In this document: positions 44,216 through 52,202 of the stretch, in pieces
Position numbering within the stretch: the first letter of the stretch is position 1
Layout: every line of letters begins with the position of its first letter
Program-made: the position numbers and the translations under genes
Notes under the pieces: generated by a model
Told to the model about the DNA's origin: nothing
Database searches by the model: none
The model's input: only the letters and a program-made list of their open reading frames with translations
Assembly: GCA_905211345.1 (NCBI GenBank)
Contig: CAJMAO010000005.1
Coordinates: forward strand, 1 to 58,932
Origin: an uncultured Prevotella sp.
Lineage (GTDB): Bacteria; Bacteroidota; Bacteroidia; Bacteroidales; Bacteroidaceae
Direction: 5' to 3'
DNA: 58,932 nucleotides

Positions 44216-45310
44216 ATGAAAAAGATATTCCACATAATAACCCACTTCGACGTTGGCGGGGCCGAGCGCGTGGCGGTAAGCATAGCCAAATCGCCGTCGC
44301 CGGACTTCGAATACCACATAGTCGAGCTGGTGCGCGCCCGCTCGGAGTTCACCAAGGTGTTCATAGCCGAGCTTGAGTCGGCCGGCATACACTACCACCG
44401 CGCCAACGTGCCCAACGTGCGTTTCCATTACGTTTTCGAGCGTCTGGCCGCCATGGTGTTCCCGCTGTGGTTCCTTCCGCTGTTCCTCAGGCTGCGCCCG
44501 GCCGTCATCCACTGCCACACAGAGATGCCCGACTTGGCCGTGTGGTGGTTTTTCAAGCTGTTTCCCGGCCTGAAGCGCCGCTGCAAGGTAATACGCACGA
44601 TACACAACACACGGCTGTGGACAGGGCTGAAAAAGACCGGTCGGCGGGTGGAACGCCTCTTTATCGGCCTCAACGCCAACGTGGCCATATCGGCATCGGT
44701 GCGCGACAGCTATGAAAAGGAGTACGGCCAACGCGCCCCGATGATATACAACGGCGTGGAGGAAACGCCGCAACGGCCCTACGAGGGACTTGACCCGAAA
44801 CTGATAAACATACTGTTCGCCGGGCGGCTGGAGCCGCAGAAGGGCGTAACCACACTGATAGAAATAATAAAAAAGGCGCAGGCCGACCGGCGGCTGCATT
44901 TCCACGTAATCGGCGACGGCGGCCTTAGGCCACTCGTGGAGCGTGAAATAGGGAGGCAGGAAAATGTAACATTGAAAGCCCCCGTGCACGGGCTGGCCGC
45001 CTATCTGGCTTCGTTCGACTACATGCTGATGCCGTCAGAGTTCGAGGGTCTCGGCCTGATGTCGGTCGAGGCAAGCCTCGCCGGACTGCCCGTGATAGCC
45101 AACCTGTGCCCCGGACTGTGCGAGACGCTGCCCTCCGACTGGCCCCTTGCCGTGAGAAACAACGACATCGGCCAGTACATAACAATACTTCGCGGCCTCG
45201 GCAAGCGCCAGCCGGACAGCCGGTTGAGCCGCCGGGCTGCGGCGTTCGCCCGTGAGAATTTCGGCGTAAGAAGGATGCAGGAAGCGTATGAAGCCTTATA
45301 TTCATATTAA
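44216..45310 (+). CDS. Glycosyltransferase family 4
   Basis: A 364-residue GT-B enzyme. The N-terminal HFDVGGAERVAVSIAKS is the classic family start, and the donor-binding half has NILFAGRLEPQKGVTTL, FHVIGDGGLRPL and PSEFEGLGLMSVEASLAGLPVI, which contains the E-x7-E motif. A TATCTTTG box just upstream implies a leader of only a few bases. The next gene follows by 5 bp. Confidence 0.94.
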   Translation: MKKIFHIITHFDVGGAERVAVSIAKSPSPDFEYHIVELVRARSEFTKVFIAELESAGIHYHRANVPNVRFHYVFERLAAMVFPLWFLPLFLRLRPAVIHCHTEMPDLAVWWFFKLFPGLKRRCKVIRTIHNTRLWTGLKKTGRRVERLFIGLNANVAISASVRDSYEKEYGQRAPMIYNGVEETPQRPYEGLDPKLINILFAGRLEPQKGVTTLIEIIKKAQADRRLHFHVIGDGGLRPLVEREIGRQENVTLKAPVHGLAAYLASFDYMLMPSEFEGLGLMSVEASLAGLPVIANLCPGLCETLPSDWPLAVRNNDIGQYITILRGLGKRQPDSRLSRRAAAFARENFGVRRMQEAYEALYSY

Positions 45311-45315
45311 AAATA

Positions 45316-46257
45316 ATGCCAAACATCATGACAAAGGCCGCAAGCACGGCCTACAACACGATATTCCGAGCCGTTCAGCGGTATGACCTGACCGAGTGGG
45401 AGCACGCCCCCGTGACGATGAAACCCGTCTACGGCGTCTACCATGTGTTCTGCGACAAAGGCTGGCGGGAGCTTGTGGCCGACCAAATAGGCAGCCTGAA
45501 GCGCAGCGGACTGTACGAAGTAACGTGGCGGTTATACGTAAGCTGCATAGTGAAAGACCGCGCCGAGGCCGACGAGCTGCGCCGTATGATAGGCTGCGAC
45601 AAGACCGAACTGATAGCAGTGGAGACCGACCCAGAATGTTTCGAATACCCCGCGCTCGAGTTCATGCAGGCCAAGAGCCGGGAGGAAGAATGCCTGTTTT
45701 ACTATTTCCACACGAAAGGCGTGTCGTACTACGGCGGCGACCTGTCAGACAGGAACTTCCGGCGGCTGCGCCGCAACGTCGACGCGTGGCGGCGGATGAT
45801 GGAGTATTTCCTGTTCACTGAATGGCGCGTGGCCGTCAACACGCTGCAAAGCGGCTACGACACGTACGGCTGCTACCGACTTCCGCCCTACCCCAAGCCA
45901 TATTACCTGTACGCAGGCAACTTCTGGTGGGCGCGCTCCGACTACGTGCGCCGCCTGCCGCCGTTCCCCGAAAAGCGCATAGCCACCGACCGCTTCATAG
46001 CCGAGGAGTGGCTCTACAAGGCCGGGCCGCGCGACTTCTCGGCGTTCGACACTTTGGCAGACCTTTACTATGTATATCTCGACGACGACCTTTACAAGGC
46101 CAAAAGACTGCCCTTAGCCAAGTGGATAAGGTTCGTATGGCGGTTCAACTGGGTGAAAGTGCGCAAGCACCTGTTCAAATACGACTACAAGACAAAGCGC
46201 CAGCTGCGCTACCAAGTGCTGCGCGGCAAGGACGGGAAAACGGCCTGCAAGGAATGA
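45316..46257 (+). CDS. Putative glycosyltransferase-like protein with FHTKG motif
   Basis: A 313-residue cytoplasmic protein. The segments FYYFHTKGVSYYGG and YAGNFWWARSDYVRRLPPFP resemble those of proteins linked to rhamnan and capsule synthesis (a His-Thr-Lys-Gly nucleotide-binding-like loop and an aromatic GNFWW acceptor loop). A metal-binding DxD is not obvious. It lies between a GT4 gene and a convergent flippase gene with a gap of only 5 bp. I take it as a transferase of the same glycan, without a known specificity. Confidence 0.6.
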   Translation: MPNIMTKAASTAYNTIFRAVQRYDLTEWEHAPVTMKPVYGVYHVFCDKGWRELVADQIGSLKRSGLYEVTWRLYVSCIVKDRAEADELRRMIGCDKTELIAVETDPECFEYPALEFMQAKSREEECLFYYFHTKGVSYYGGDLSDRNFRRLRRNVDAWRRMMEYFLFTEWRVAVNTLQSGYDTYGCYRLPPYPKPYYLYAGNFWWARSDYVRRLPPFPEKRIATDRFIAEEWLYKAGPRDFSAFDTLADLYYVYLDDDLYKAKRLPLAKWIRFVWRFNWVKVRKHLFKYDYKTKRQLRYQVLRGKDGKTACKE

Positions 46258-46262
46258 AAATA

Positions 46263-47732
46263 TCAACGGTGACGGCGGCCGCAGCGGGCTTTGACTCCGT
46301 GAAACTTATTCAGGACATAGTCAAGACACTCGTCAAAGATATGCACCCGGGCAAGTTTCATCACTACAGAATAAAGCACCGCTACCACAATAACACGGCA
46401 AACAAGCAACGGCAAAGCTCCAACAACGGCCAACGACAGCGGCCATGCGCAACAAACCACGGCCGCGGCGGCCAGCATGAACGGGCATATATCACGCGCT
46501 ACGGCGGCCGCCCGTATGCCGGTAAGGCGGTGGATAAAATACTGCCACACGCATAAAAACAGGATGTTTGACACCGTATATGCGGCAACCGTGGCCGTAA
46601 CGCCTTGGCGCGCGAACACAATAACGACAGCAAGCTGGACCAATACTTGCGCAATATTGCACCACAGGTAGATGTCACTGCGCCCACGGCTTATCGCTAG
46701 GTTCTGATACAGGGTGTAAAACGGCATAAACGCACCGCCGACACACAACAGCCTGAGTAGCGGCACGCTGTCGAGCCACTGCTCGTGAATCGTTACAAGG
46801 ATGAACTCTTCAGCCACGAGAGCGAGGCAGAACATTGCCGGAAACGACAGCATGGCCGTGAAACGCATCATCTTGCGGAACACCCTGCCTTCCCGCTCGT
46901 CGTCACCCTCGATACGGGCCATTACGGGCTGGGCCACTTGAGCCACCGTGCCGGTTAGGAACGAGTAAGCCATCGTGTTCCACTTATTGGCCTGCGAGAA
47001 GTTGCCTACAGTCTTCATAGGCAGCATACGGCCGAATATGAACACGAGCAAATTGCCGCTGAGCGTGTTGAGTATCATCGTGAAAAGTATCTTTACGCTG
47101 AAACCGAACATCCGCTTTATCGGGCTCATGTCAATCTTGAACGACGGACGCCACGGCGTGTAAACGTAACGGCCTATGTTGACTACGGTGATATAGGCTA
47201 TCTGCTGCCACGCAAGGCTCCAATACCCCATGCCGCCGAGAGCCAGCGTGACACCCACCGTGCCCGAGACAAGCAACGCGGCAAAGCCTGTAACGGCGCC
47301 TTCCTTCACCATAAGGTTCTTGAACATATACGCGCCGTGGGCTATGCCGAACGACGAGATGACAAAACCTAGGAACACGAACCTTGACACTCCTACAAGC
47401 TCGGGCTGCCTGAAGAACCTCGCAATGAGCGGCGCGCAAAGGAAAAGGACGGCATAAATGGAAATGCTGACTGTAATGTTAAACCAGAACACGGCGTTGT
47501 AGTCGCGCGACGAGGGCGCTTTCATGTTGGTGAGCGCCTGCGTAAAGCCGCTGCTCTGCAGGTTGCCGGCAATGGCGGTGAATATCGACAGCACGCCTAC
47601 CATGCCGTAATCGGTAGGCGTGAGCAGGCGTCCGAGGACTATGCCGAACACGAGATTGAGCAACTGGGTCGACCCGTTGTTCATCAACCCCCACAACAAT
47701 CCCTTCGCTGTTTTTTCTTTCAGATTATCCAT
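46263..47732 (-). CDS. Polysaccharide flippase, Wzx/MOP type
   Basis: A 489-residue membrane protein with about 12-14 helices, of the MATE/MOP export superfamily, moving lipid-linked repeat units across the inner membrane. The N-terminus (KTAKGLLWGLMNNGSTQLLNLVFGIVLGRLLTPTDYGMVGVLSIF) is typical of the MviN/WzxC-like group. It is transcribed towards the glycosyltransferases from a hairpin-linked promoter and is nearly leaderless. Its transport partner (polymerase or ligase) is not in the window. Confidence 0.93.
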   Translation of the reverse strand: MDNLKEKTAKGLLWGLMNNGSTQLLNLVFGIVLGRLLTPTDYGMVGVLSIFTAIAGNLQSSGFTQALTNMKAPSSRDYNAVFWFNITVSISIYAVLFLCAPLIARFFRQPELVGVSRFVFLGFVISSFGIAHGAYMFKNLMVKEGAVTGFAALLVSGTVGVTLALGGMGYWSLAWQQIAYITVVNIGRYVYTPWRPSFKIDMSPIKRMFGFSVKILFTMILNTLSGNLLVFIFGRMLPMKTVGNFSQANKWNTMAYSFLTGTVAQVAQPVMARIEGDDEREGRVFRKMMRFTAMLSFPAMFCLALVAEEFILVTIHEQWLDSVPLLRLLCVGGAFMPFYTLYQNLAISRGRSDIYLWCNIAQVLVQLAVVIVFARQGVTATVAAYTVSNILFLCVWQYFIHRLTGIRAAAVARDICPFMLAAAAVVCCAWPLSLAVVGALPLLVCRVIVVAVLYSVVMKLARVHIFDECLDYVLNKFHGVKARCGRRHR

Positions 47733-47740
47733 TCGCCTGA

Positions 47741-47801
47741 CAAAGATAGCTCAAGTTAATTGAAACGCAAAATAAAAGAGTGTGAAACCGACTTTTATTT
47801 T
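47741..47801 (-). promoter_or_regulatory. Hairpin-linked promoter of the flippase gene
   Basis: On the minus strand a 33-bp hairpin (47769-47801, arms AAAATAAAAG/CTTTTATTTT, loop with GGTTTCAC) ends in TTTTG. Exactly 20 bp later comes TATCTTTG (47741-47748), 8 bp before the ATG. Confidence 0.7.
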
Positions 47802-47858
47802 AAGCCCTGCGAGAGCCAGCTTTACAACACACTGAATATCAACATGTTACCCACACGC

Positions 47859-47950
47859 TTGCAAAACATGGCCTTTTACGTTGCAAAAGGCCACCTTTCA
47901 TAAGCCGAAAGACGGCCTTTCGCACCGCCATTGACGGCCTTTCATAAAAC
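47859..47950. repeat. Four-unit AAAG...CTTT array (copy 10)
   Basis: Units AAAACATGGCCTTTT, AAAGGCCACCTTT, AAAGACGGCCTTT and a degenerate TTGACGGCCTTT, ending GCTGGCGGC. Confidence 0.85.
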
Positions 47951-48043
47951 CGCTGGCGGCAGCGTCGGATGCAGGCGCAGGCACTTTATGGCTTAATAAT
48001 ACTTTAAAACCGCGTCAGGCACTTTTTTTCATATAATTATTGC

Positions 48044-48051
48044 TACCTTTG
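48044..48051 (+). promoter_or_regulatory. -7 box of the licD-like gene
   Basis: TACCTTTG; the start is expected near 48058, giving a leader of about 54 nt and excluding the upstream in-frame start at 48040. Confidence 0.6.
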
Positions 48052-48111
48052 CAGGGCGGTGCGCACCGTAAAAACGGCCATGCGATAGACGGCGCACTGA
48101 CATTCTACGAT

Positions 48112-48897
48112 ATGAGAAAAATAACCGACATACAAGAACTGCGCGGCGTGCAGTTGGACATTCTTGACGACATCCACGCCTTCTGCACGGCTAACGGCAT
48201 TAGATACTTCCTGTCGTGCGGTACGCTCATAGGTGCCGTGCGCCACAAAGGATACATTCCATGGGACGATGATCTGGACATATATATGCCGCGCGAGGAT
48301 TACGAACGCTTCCTAAGGGAATACGAAAGCCCGTCGGGCCACTGCCGCGTGCTCGACCCGGCGAAGGAGAAACACTACTATTACACATTCGCAAAAGTAG
48401 TTGACACGCGCACGCTGCTCACCGAGACCGAGGCCGAGGGTTACCGCATAGGCATTTACGTTGACGTGTTCCCCGTAGATTACGTGACCGACGATGCAGC
48501 CGCACGCCGCCGCCTTTTCAAGCGCAAACGCCTGCTGTACAAGATAAGAAGGTGCAAAATATCAAAGCATAACTATCTGAAGTCGCCCGTAGCCTTCTGG
48601 TGCTACAAGCTGCTGCCCGTATCGGCGGGCATGATCGAGCGGCTGCTGCGCCGTATGCTGATACGCCGCGAACCCACATCGACAGTGGCCAACGTGACCG
48701 AGGCCGGCCCGTCGGTGAAAAGCTGTATGCCGGCAAAGGACATAGAGGACAGCGTAGACATCATGTTCGAAGGGAAAATGTATAAGACGATGATAGGATA
48801 CGAAGACTACCTAAGGCGCACTTACGGCGACTACATGACCCTGCCGCCCGTAGAACAACGCGTAACCCACAGCTTCGAGGCATACTGGCTTGAATGA
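48112..48897 (+). CDS. LicD-family phosphotransferase
   Basis: A 261-residue enzyme of the LicD family, which transfers phosphocholine or a related phospho-group from a CDP-linked donor to a glycan. Diagnostic are FLSCGTLIGAVRHKGYIPWDDDLDIYMPREDYERF, where the DDDLD acidic cluster binds metal. I start at 48112 (MRKITDIQEL). It is convergent with an opine-dehydrogenase-like gene and close to a cytidylyltransferase-type fusion that could provide its donor. Confidence 0.92.
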   Translation: MRKITDIQELRGVQLDILDDIHAFCTANGIRYFLSCGTLIGAVRHKGYIPWDDDLDIYMPREDYERFLREYESPSGHCRVLDPAKEKHYYYTFAKVVDTRTLLTETEAEGYRIGIYVDVFPVDYVTDDAAARRRLFKRKRLLYKIRRCKISKHNYLKSPVAFWCYKLLPVSAGMIERLLRRMLIRREPTSTVANVTEAGPSVKSCMPAKDIEDSVDIMFEGKMYKTMIGYEDYLRRTYGDYMTLPPVEQRVTHSFEAYWLE

Positions 48898-48917
48898 TTA
48901 CGGCGCAGCTTGCCGGG

Positions 48918-49919
48918 CTAAACATACCCGGCGCCCCACTCATACACTTTGTCAATAAGCGGCGAGCGCACCCCGTGCTCCTTCATCAGACGGCGGATTA
49001 CGGCCAGCCCGTAGGGGAAATCCTCTGTAAAATAGCGGCTCTTGAAATCGGGCACATAGCCTCCGCCTACCTTGACCATGGGCGACGGTATACCCTTGAA
49101 CGCCGCAATCGAGCGCAACTTGGCGGCAAGCGAGGCGGCATCGGCACTCTCGTAATAGTCAAGCACGGTGGGTATGCAGTCCGGCGAAACCGGAAGCACG
49201 CCGAGAAGGGCGTGCAACTCGGCATCCATACCTATGTAAAGACTGGCCGCAGCCTCGTCCCATTCTTCGTAAAACATCGGCACGCGATCATAAACAACGC
49301 CTTCGCGCCAACCGCTCCACAGGCTGTACAGGCGCGCGGGATGCAGCAGCGGGTTGCTGTTGGAAATGCTCACCTCATACATATTACCGGCCAACCTCAC
49401 GGGGGTGGCCAGCATCCGCCCGATATTTTTCCTGAAAGCCTCCGCTTCCTTGATGTTTTCCACGCCCATGCACAGCTCCTTCTTGTAGCCGAGCAGCGAC
49501 GCACGACGGCCGTAGTCGGTGGTACGCGCAATGAAAGGCACTCGCTGAAAAGCGAACAGCGGCGTGCCGACGGGCAGCCGCCGACGGGCCTCGAAGTAAA
49601 AGCCGGTGCTCGCCACGACGCTGCCCACGGCCGTAACTGACGACAGGCAGGGGCGTATTTCGTCTAAAGTGGAGGCGATAGACCATCCCGGAAGGCAAAG
49701 TATGACTGCATCGCAGCCGGCCACTGCGTCGGCTGCCGACGACGACACACACACTGGACGGCCGTACAACTGGCCGCCGTCGGGCGTATCCACCGTTATG
49801 ACCGACGACCAAAGCCCCGGCCTGCGGGTAAGGATGCTCACCTCGTCGACACCGTGAGAGGCTATAAACCCGGCCACCACGTGTCCCAGATTGCCTCCTC
49901 CGCAAACGCAAATCTTCAT
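48918..49919 (-). CDS. NAD(P)-dependent octopine/nopaline dehydrogenase-like protein
   Basis: A 333-residue oxidoreductase with an N-terminal Rossmann fold (MKICVCGGGNLGHVVAGFIASHG) and the helical C-terminal domain of the octopine dehydrogenase family (segments ISNSNPLLHPARLYSLW with the catalytic-type His, and VPMFYEEWDEAAASL). Relatives join an amino acid and a 2-oxo acid reductively. It follows the nucleotidyltransferase-aminotransferase gene by 28 bp on the same strand, so it probably takes part in making an amino substituent for the surface glycan. Substrates are unknown. Confidence 0.85.
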   Translation of the reverse strand: MKICVCGGGNLGHVVAGFIASHGVDEVSILTRRPGLWSSVITVDTPDGGQLYGRPVCVSSSAADAVAGCDAVILCLPGWSIASTLDEIRPCLSSVTAVGSVVASTGFYFEARRRLPVGTPLFAFQRVPFIARTTDYGRRASLLGYKKELCMGVENIKEAEAFRKNIGRMLATPVRLAGNMYEVSISNSNPLLHPARLYSLWSGWREGVVYDRVPMFYEEWDEAAASLYIGMDAELHALLGVLPVSPDCIPTVLDYYESADAASLAAKLRSIAAFKGIPSPMVKVGGGYVPDFKSRYFTEDFPYGLAVIRRLMKEHGVRSPLIDKVYEWGAGYV

Positions 49920-49947
49920 ATATTATAATGTTAAATGGCGCAAGCCG

Positions 49948-51759
49948 TCATAGCGACAGCAGCGCGTCGACCAACCGGTCGTTGTCCGCAGTGTCGCGCA
50001 CTGACACCCGTATGAAGTCGCGCCCGTGCAGACCGGTCTTCGTGCCGCAATCCTTTATCATTATGTTGAACCGTGAGAGCAGCACTTTCGACAGCTCGTG
50101 GGATGTGTACTTGCCCTTTATCTCGCAGCAGAAGAAATTGGCCTGCGACGGAATGACCCTGAGCCAGTCCACCTCCTGCAACCGCCCGAAGAAGCGCGAA
50201 CGCTCTACGGTGAACTTTCGGCAGGCTTCCTTGTAAGCTGCCTGATACTTGTTATATATCTGCATGTAAAACTCGGCGAACGAGTTGATGTTCCAAATGC
50301 TAACATCTTTCTTTATACGGGCTATCAAAGCCTCGTCGGCCGATGCCAGCACGCCGAGCCTCAACCCGGGCACACCGTACGACTTGGATATGCTTTTCAC
50401 CACTACGAGGTTGGGGTTAGCCTCCAGCGTACTGTCTGAAAGCAGCGTATTATGCTCGAAACCGTCGCTGAAATCGACGAAAGACTCGTCTACCACGAGC
50501 GTGACACCACGCCCGGCGCACCACCGACATAGGCTCAGCACGTCATCAATAGGAATAAAGTTGCCCGAGGGATTGTCCGGATTGATGAGCAGCAGGCGGC
50601 GTATGCCCTTGCCGTCAAAGAATCCTGTCAGGTCGGAAAGCGTATAATTAAGGTCGGCCCCGCGCGGAGTGAAAGCCACGATTGAAGCCCTGTCGAGGCG
50701 GTTGGGATATTCCTCGAACGTGGGGAATACCACGCCCGTCTTGCCGTCGGCGTGCTCCATTAGGCTCTTTATCAGCTCGGCGGCACCGTTGCCTGCGACT
50801 ATGTGGCGCCCGTCGACGCCGAAGCACTTTCCCGCCAGCAGCGAGTTGACATACATTCCGGAAGGATATTCGGTGAGCAGAGTGTCGAAATTGGCTTTCA
50901 TCTCGGCCTTCATCTGCCCGGTAGGGAAATAAGGATTGACCAGATAACAGAAGTCCGTCATCTTAGGGAAACGCCAATGGCCTCCGTAACGGTAGTTGTA
51001 GCGTCGCAGCATCTCCTCGTCCTCGGCGAAAATCGTCTCCGCGATGTCAAGGTCTTGCACGTCGTCTATCTCATACCATTTCTCCTTTCCCACGGGCAAA
51101 GCCTTCAAGTCGCTGTTGTCAAGCAGCGTTATGACGCGCAACACCTGCTCGTAATACTCGTTGTTGCCCAGCGCCTTACAGTAAGCGTCAAGGAAAGGCA
51201 CGTACTTGTTAGCCGAGAACGAGCGGCTGAACTTATATATGTTGACAGTCTTGTAGTAACGCTCTGCGTCCTCGAAGCGGAACGCTTTCTTGGGCACGAA
51301 GTTCACGATGTTACGCTCATCGTCGATTCTTACCATCGTGCCGTCCATCCACGACTCGTATTTAGCCACCAAGGCAAGGTTGGGATGGCTGTCTTCGACG
51401 GCCATACGCAGCATCCGGTCAGAGAATATCAAGTCTGACTCGATGAGCAGCGTGTCGTCCTCGCACAGCTTATCCTTGGCCAGCCACAGGGAATATATAT
51501 TGTTGGTACGGTCATATACCGGGTTGTCAACATATTCAATAGGCACCGTTCCGGCGTACGATGAGCGTATATGTTCCTTTAGCGCCTCGCCTTTATAACC
51601 CGCAACCACAATCACACGGCTAAGCCCCAGCCCCGACAGCTGCGAGAGCATACGGTCGATGAGCCTCACCCCGTTGACTTTCACCATGCACTTTGTGTTG
51701 TCGTGCGTATAGCTTCCCAGCCTGCGGCCCATTCCAGCCGCCAATATCATAGCCTGCAT
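49948..51759 (-). CDS. Nucleotidyltransferase-aminotransferase fusion (LicC/PntC-like)
   Basis: A 603-residue two-domain enzyme. Residues 1-245 are a sugar/choline-phosphate nucleotidyltransferase fold (MILAAGMGRRLGSYTHDNTKCMVKVNG). Residues about 265-603 are a PLP fold-type I class I/II domain close to HisC/CobD (LLINPDNPSGNFIP, VDESFVDF, and Lys459 in VVKSISKSYGVPGLRLG). I start at 51759, the first ATG after the promoter. Such fusions are known to activate 2-aminoethylphosphonate with CTP; a CobD-like decarboxylation giving an amino-alcohol phosphate is another option. It most likely makes the CDP-donor for the LicD enzyme nearby. No PEP mutase is in the window. Confidence 0.82.
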   Translation of the reverse strand: MQAMILAAGMGRRLGSYTHDNTKCMVKVNGVRLIDRMLSQLSGLGLSRVIVVAGYKGEALKEHIRSSYAGTVPIEYVDNPVYDRTNNIYSLWLAKDKLCEDDTLLIESDLIFSDRMLRMAVEDSHPNLALVAKYESWMDGTMVRIDDERNIVNFVPKKAFRFEDAERYYKTVNIYKFSRSFSANKYVPFLDAYCKALGNNEYYEQVLRVITLLDNSDLKALPVGKEKWYEIDDVQDLDIAETIFAEDEEMLRRYNYRYGGHWRFPKMTDFCYLVNPYFPTGQMKAEMKANFDTLLTEYPSGMYVNSLLAGKCFGVDGRHIVAGNGAAELIKSLMEHADGKTGVVFPTFEEYPNRLDRASIVAFTPRGADLNYTLSDLTGFFDGKGIRRLLLINPDNPSGNFIPIDDVLSLCRWCAGRGVTLVVDESFVDFSDGFEHNTLLSDSTLEANPNLVVVKSISKSYGVPGLRLGVLASADEALIARIKKDVSIWNINSFAEFYMQIYNKYQAAYKEACRKFTVERSRFFGRLQEVDWLRVIPSQANFFCCEIKGKYTSHELSKVLLSRFNIMIKDCGTKTGLHGRDFIRVSVRDTADNDRLVDALLSL

Positions 51760-51844
51760 AAGTATGTTCCGTTTTTCAGACGCTAGGCCGTCCTCCAGCC
51801 GAATCGACACCGGCAGAGGCGAGCTGCGAACTGTTTGATTTATG

Positions 51845-51905
51845 CAAAGATAATGCAAACCGGGCGGAATGCAAAATAAAAGGGAGTGAAACGGACTTTT
51901 ATTTT
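51845..51905 (-). promoter_or_regulatory. Hairpin-linked promoter of the fusion-enzyme operon
   Basis: On the minus strand a 33-bp hairpin (51873-51905, arms AAAATAAAAG/CTTTTATTTT, loop with CGTTTCACTC) ends in TTTTG, then 20 bp, then TATCTTTG (51845-51852). Confidence 0.7.
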
Positions 51906-51930
51906 CACCGCATGTACGTTGCCTGCTTTG

Positions 51931-52018
51931 TCAAAGACCGTGTTTTAGCTTCCAAAAGGTGGCCTTTCGGCGTGCGAAAGGCCACCTTTTGCAACGCCGT
52001 TTGCCGCCTTTTGCAAAC
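51931..52018. repeat. Four-unit AAAG...CTTT array (copy 11)
   Basis: Units AAAGACCGTGTTTT, AAAGGTGGCCTTT, AAAGGCCACCTTTT and a degenerate TTTGCCGCCTTTTG, with the tail GCAAACCCATTGACAGCC. Units 2 and 3 form an inverted repeat. Confidence 0.85.
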
Positions 52019-52202
52019 CCATTGACAGCCAACGACTTACAGCGAGGCCGTAAGACCCCGTCACAACGCCGTTAAACGCAGGGGAGGACGGCCGCATGTA
52101 ACGTGTTTGTAATTATTTGTTTAGAAAATAAAAAAATCCTTGCAACATCCTTGTAACACAAAAGTCGGAACTTTGCACCCGTCAAATCATTCAAGAATTT
52201 TT

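Noticed and set aside
48912..48932. GCCGGG/CCCGGC hairpin as terminator between the licD-like and dehydrogenase genes
   Set aside because: It overlaps the 3' end of the dehydrogenase gene and lacks a T-rich tract on either strand.
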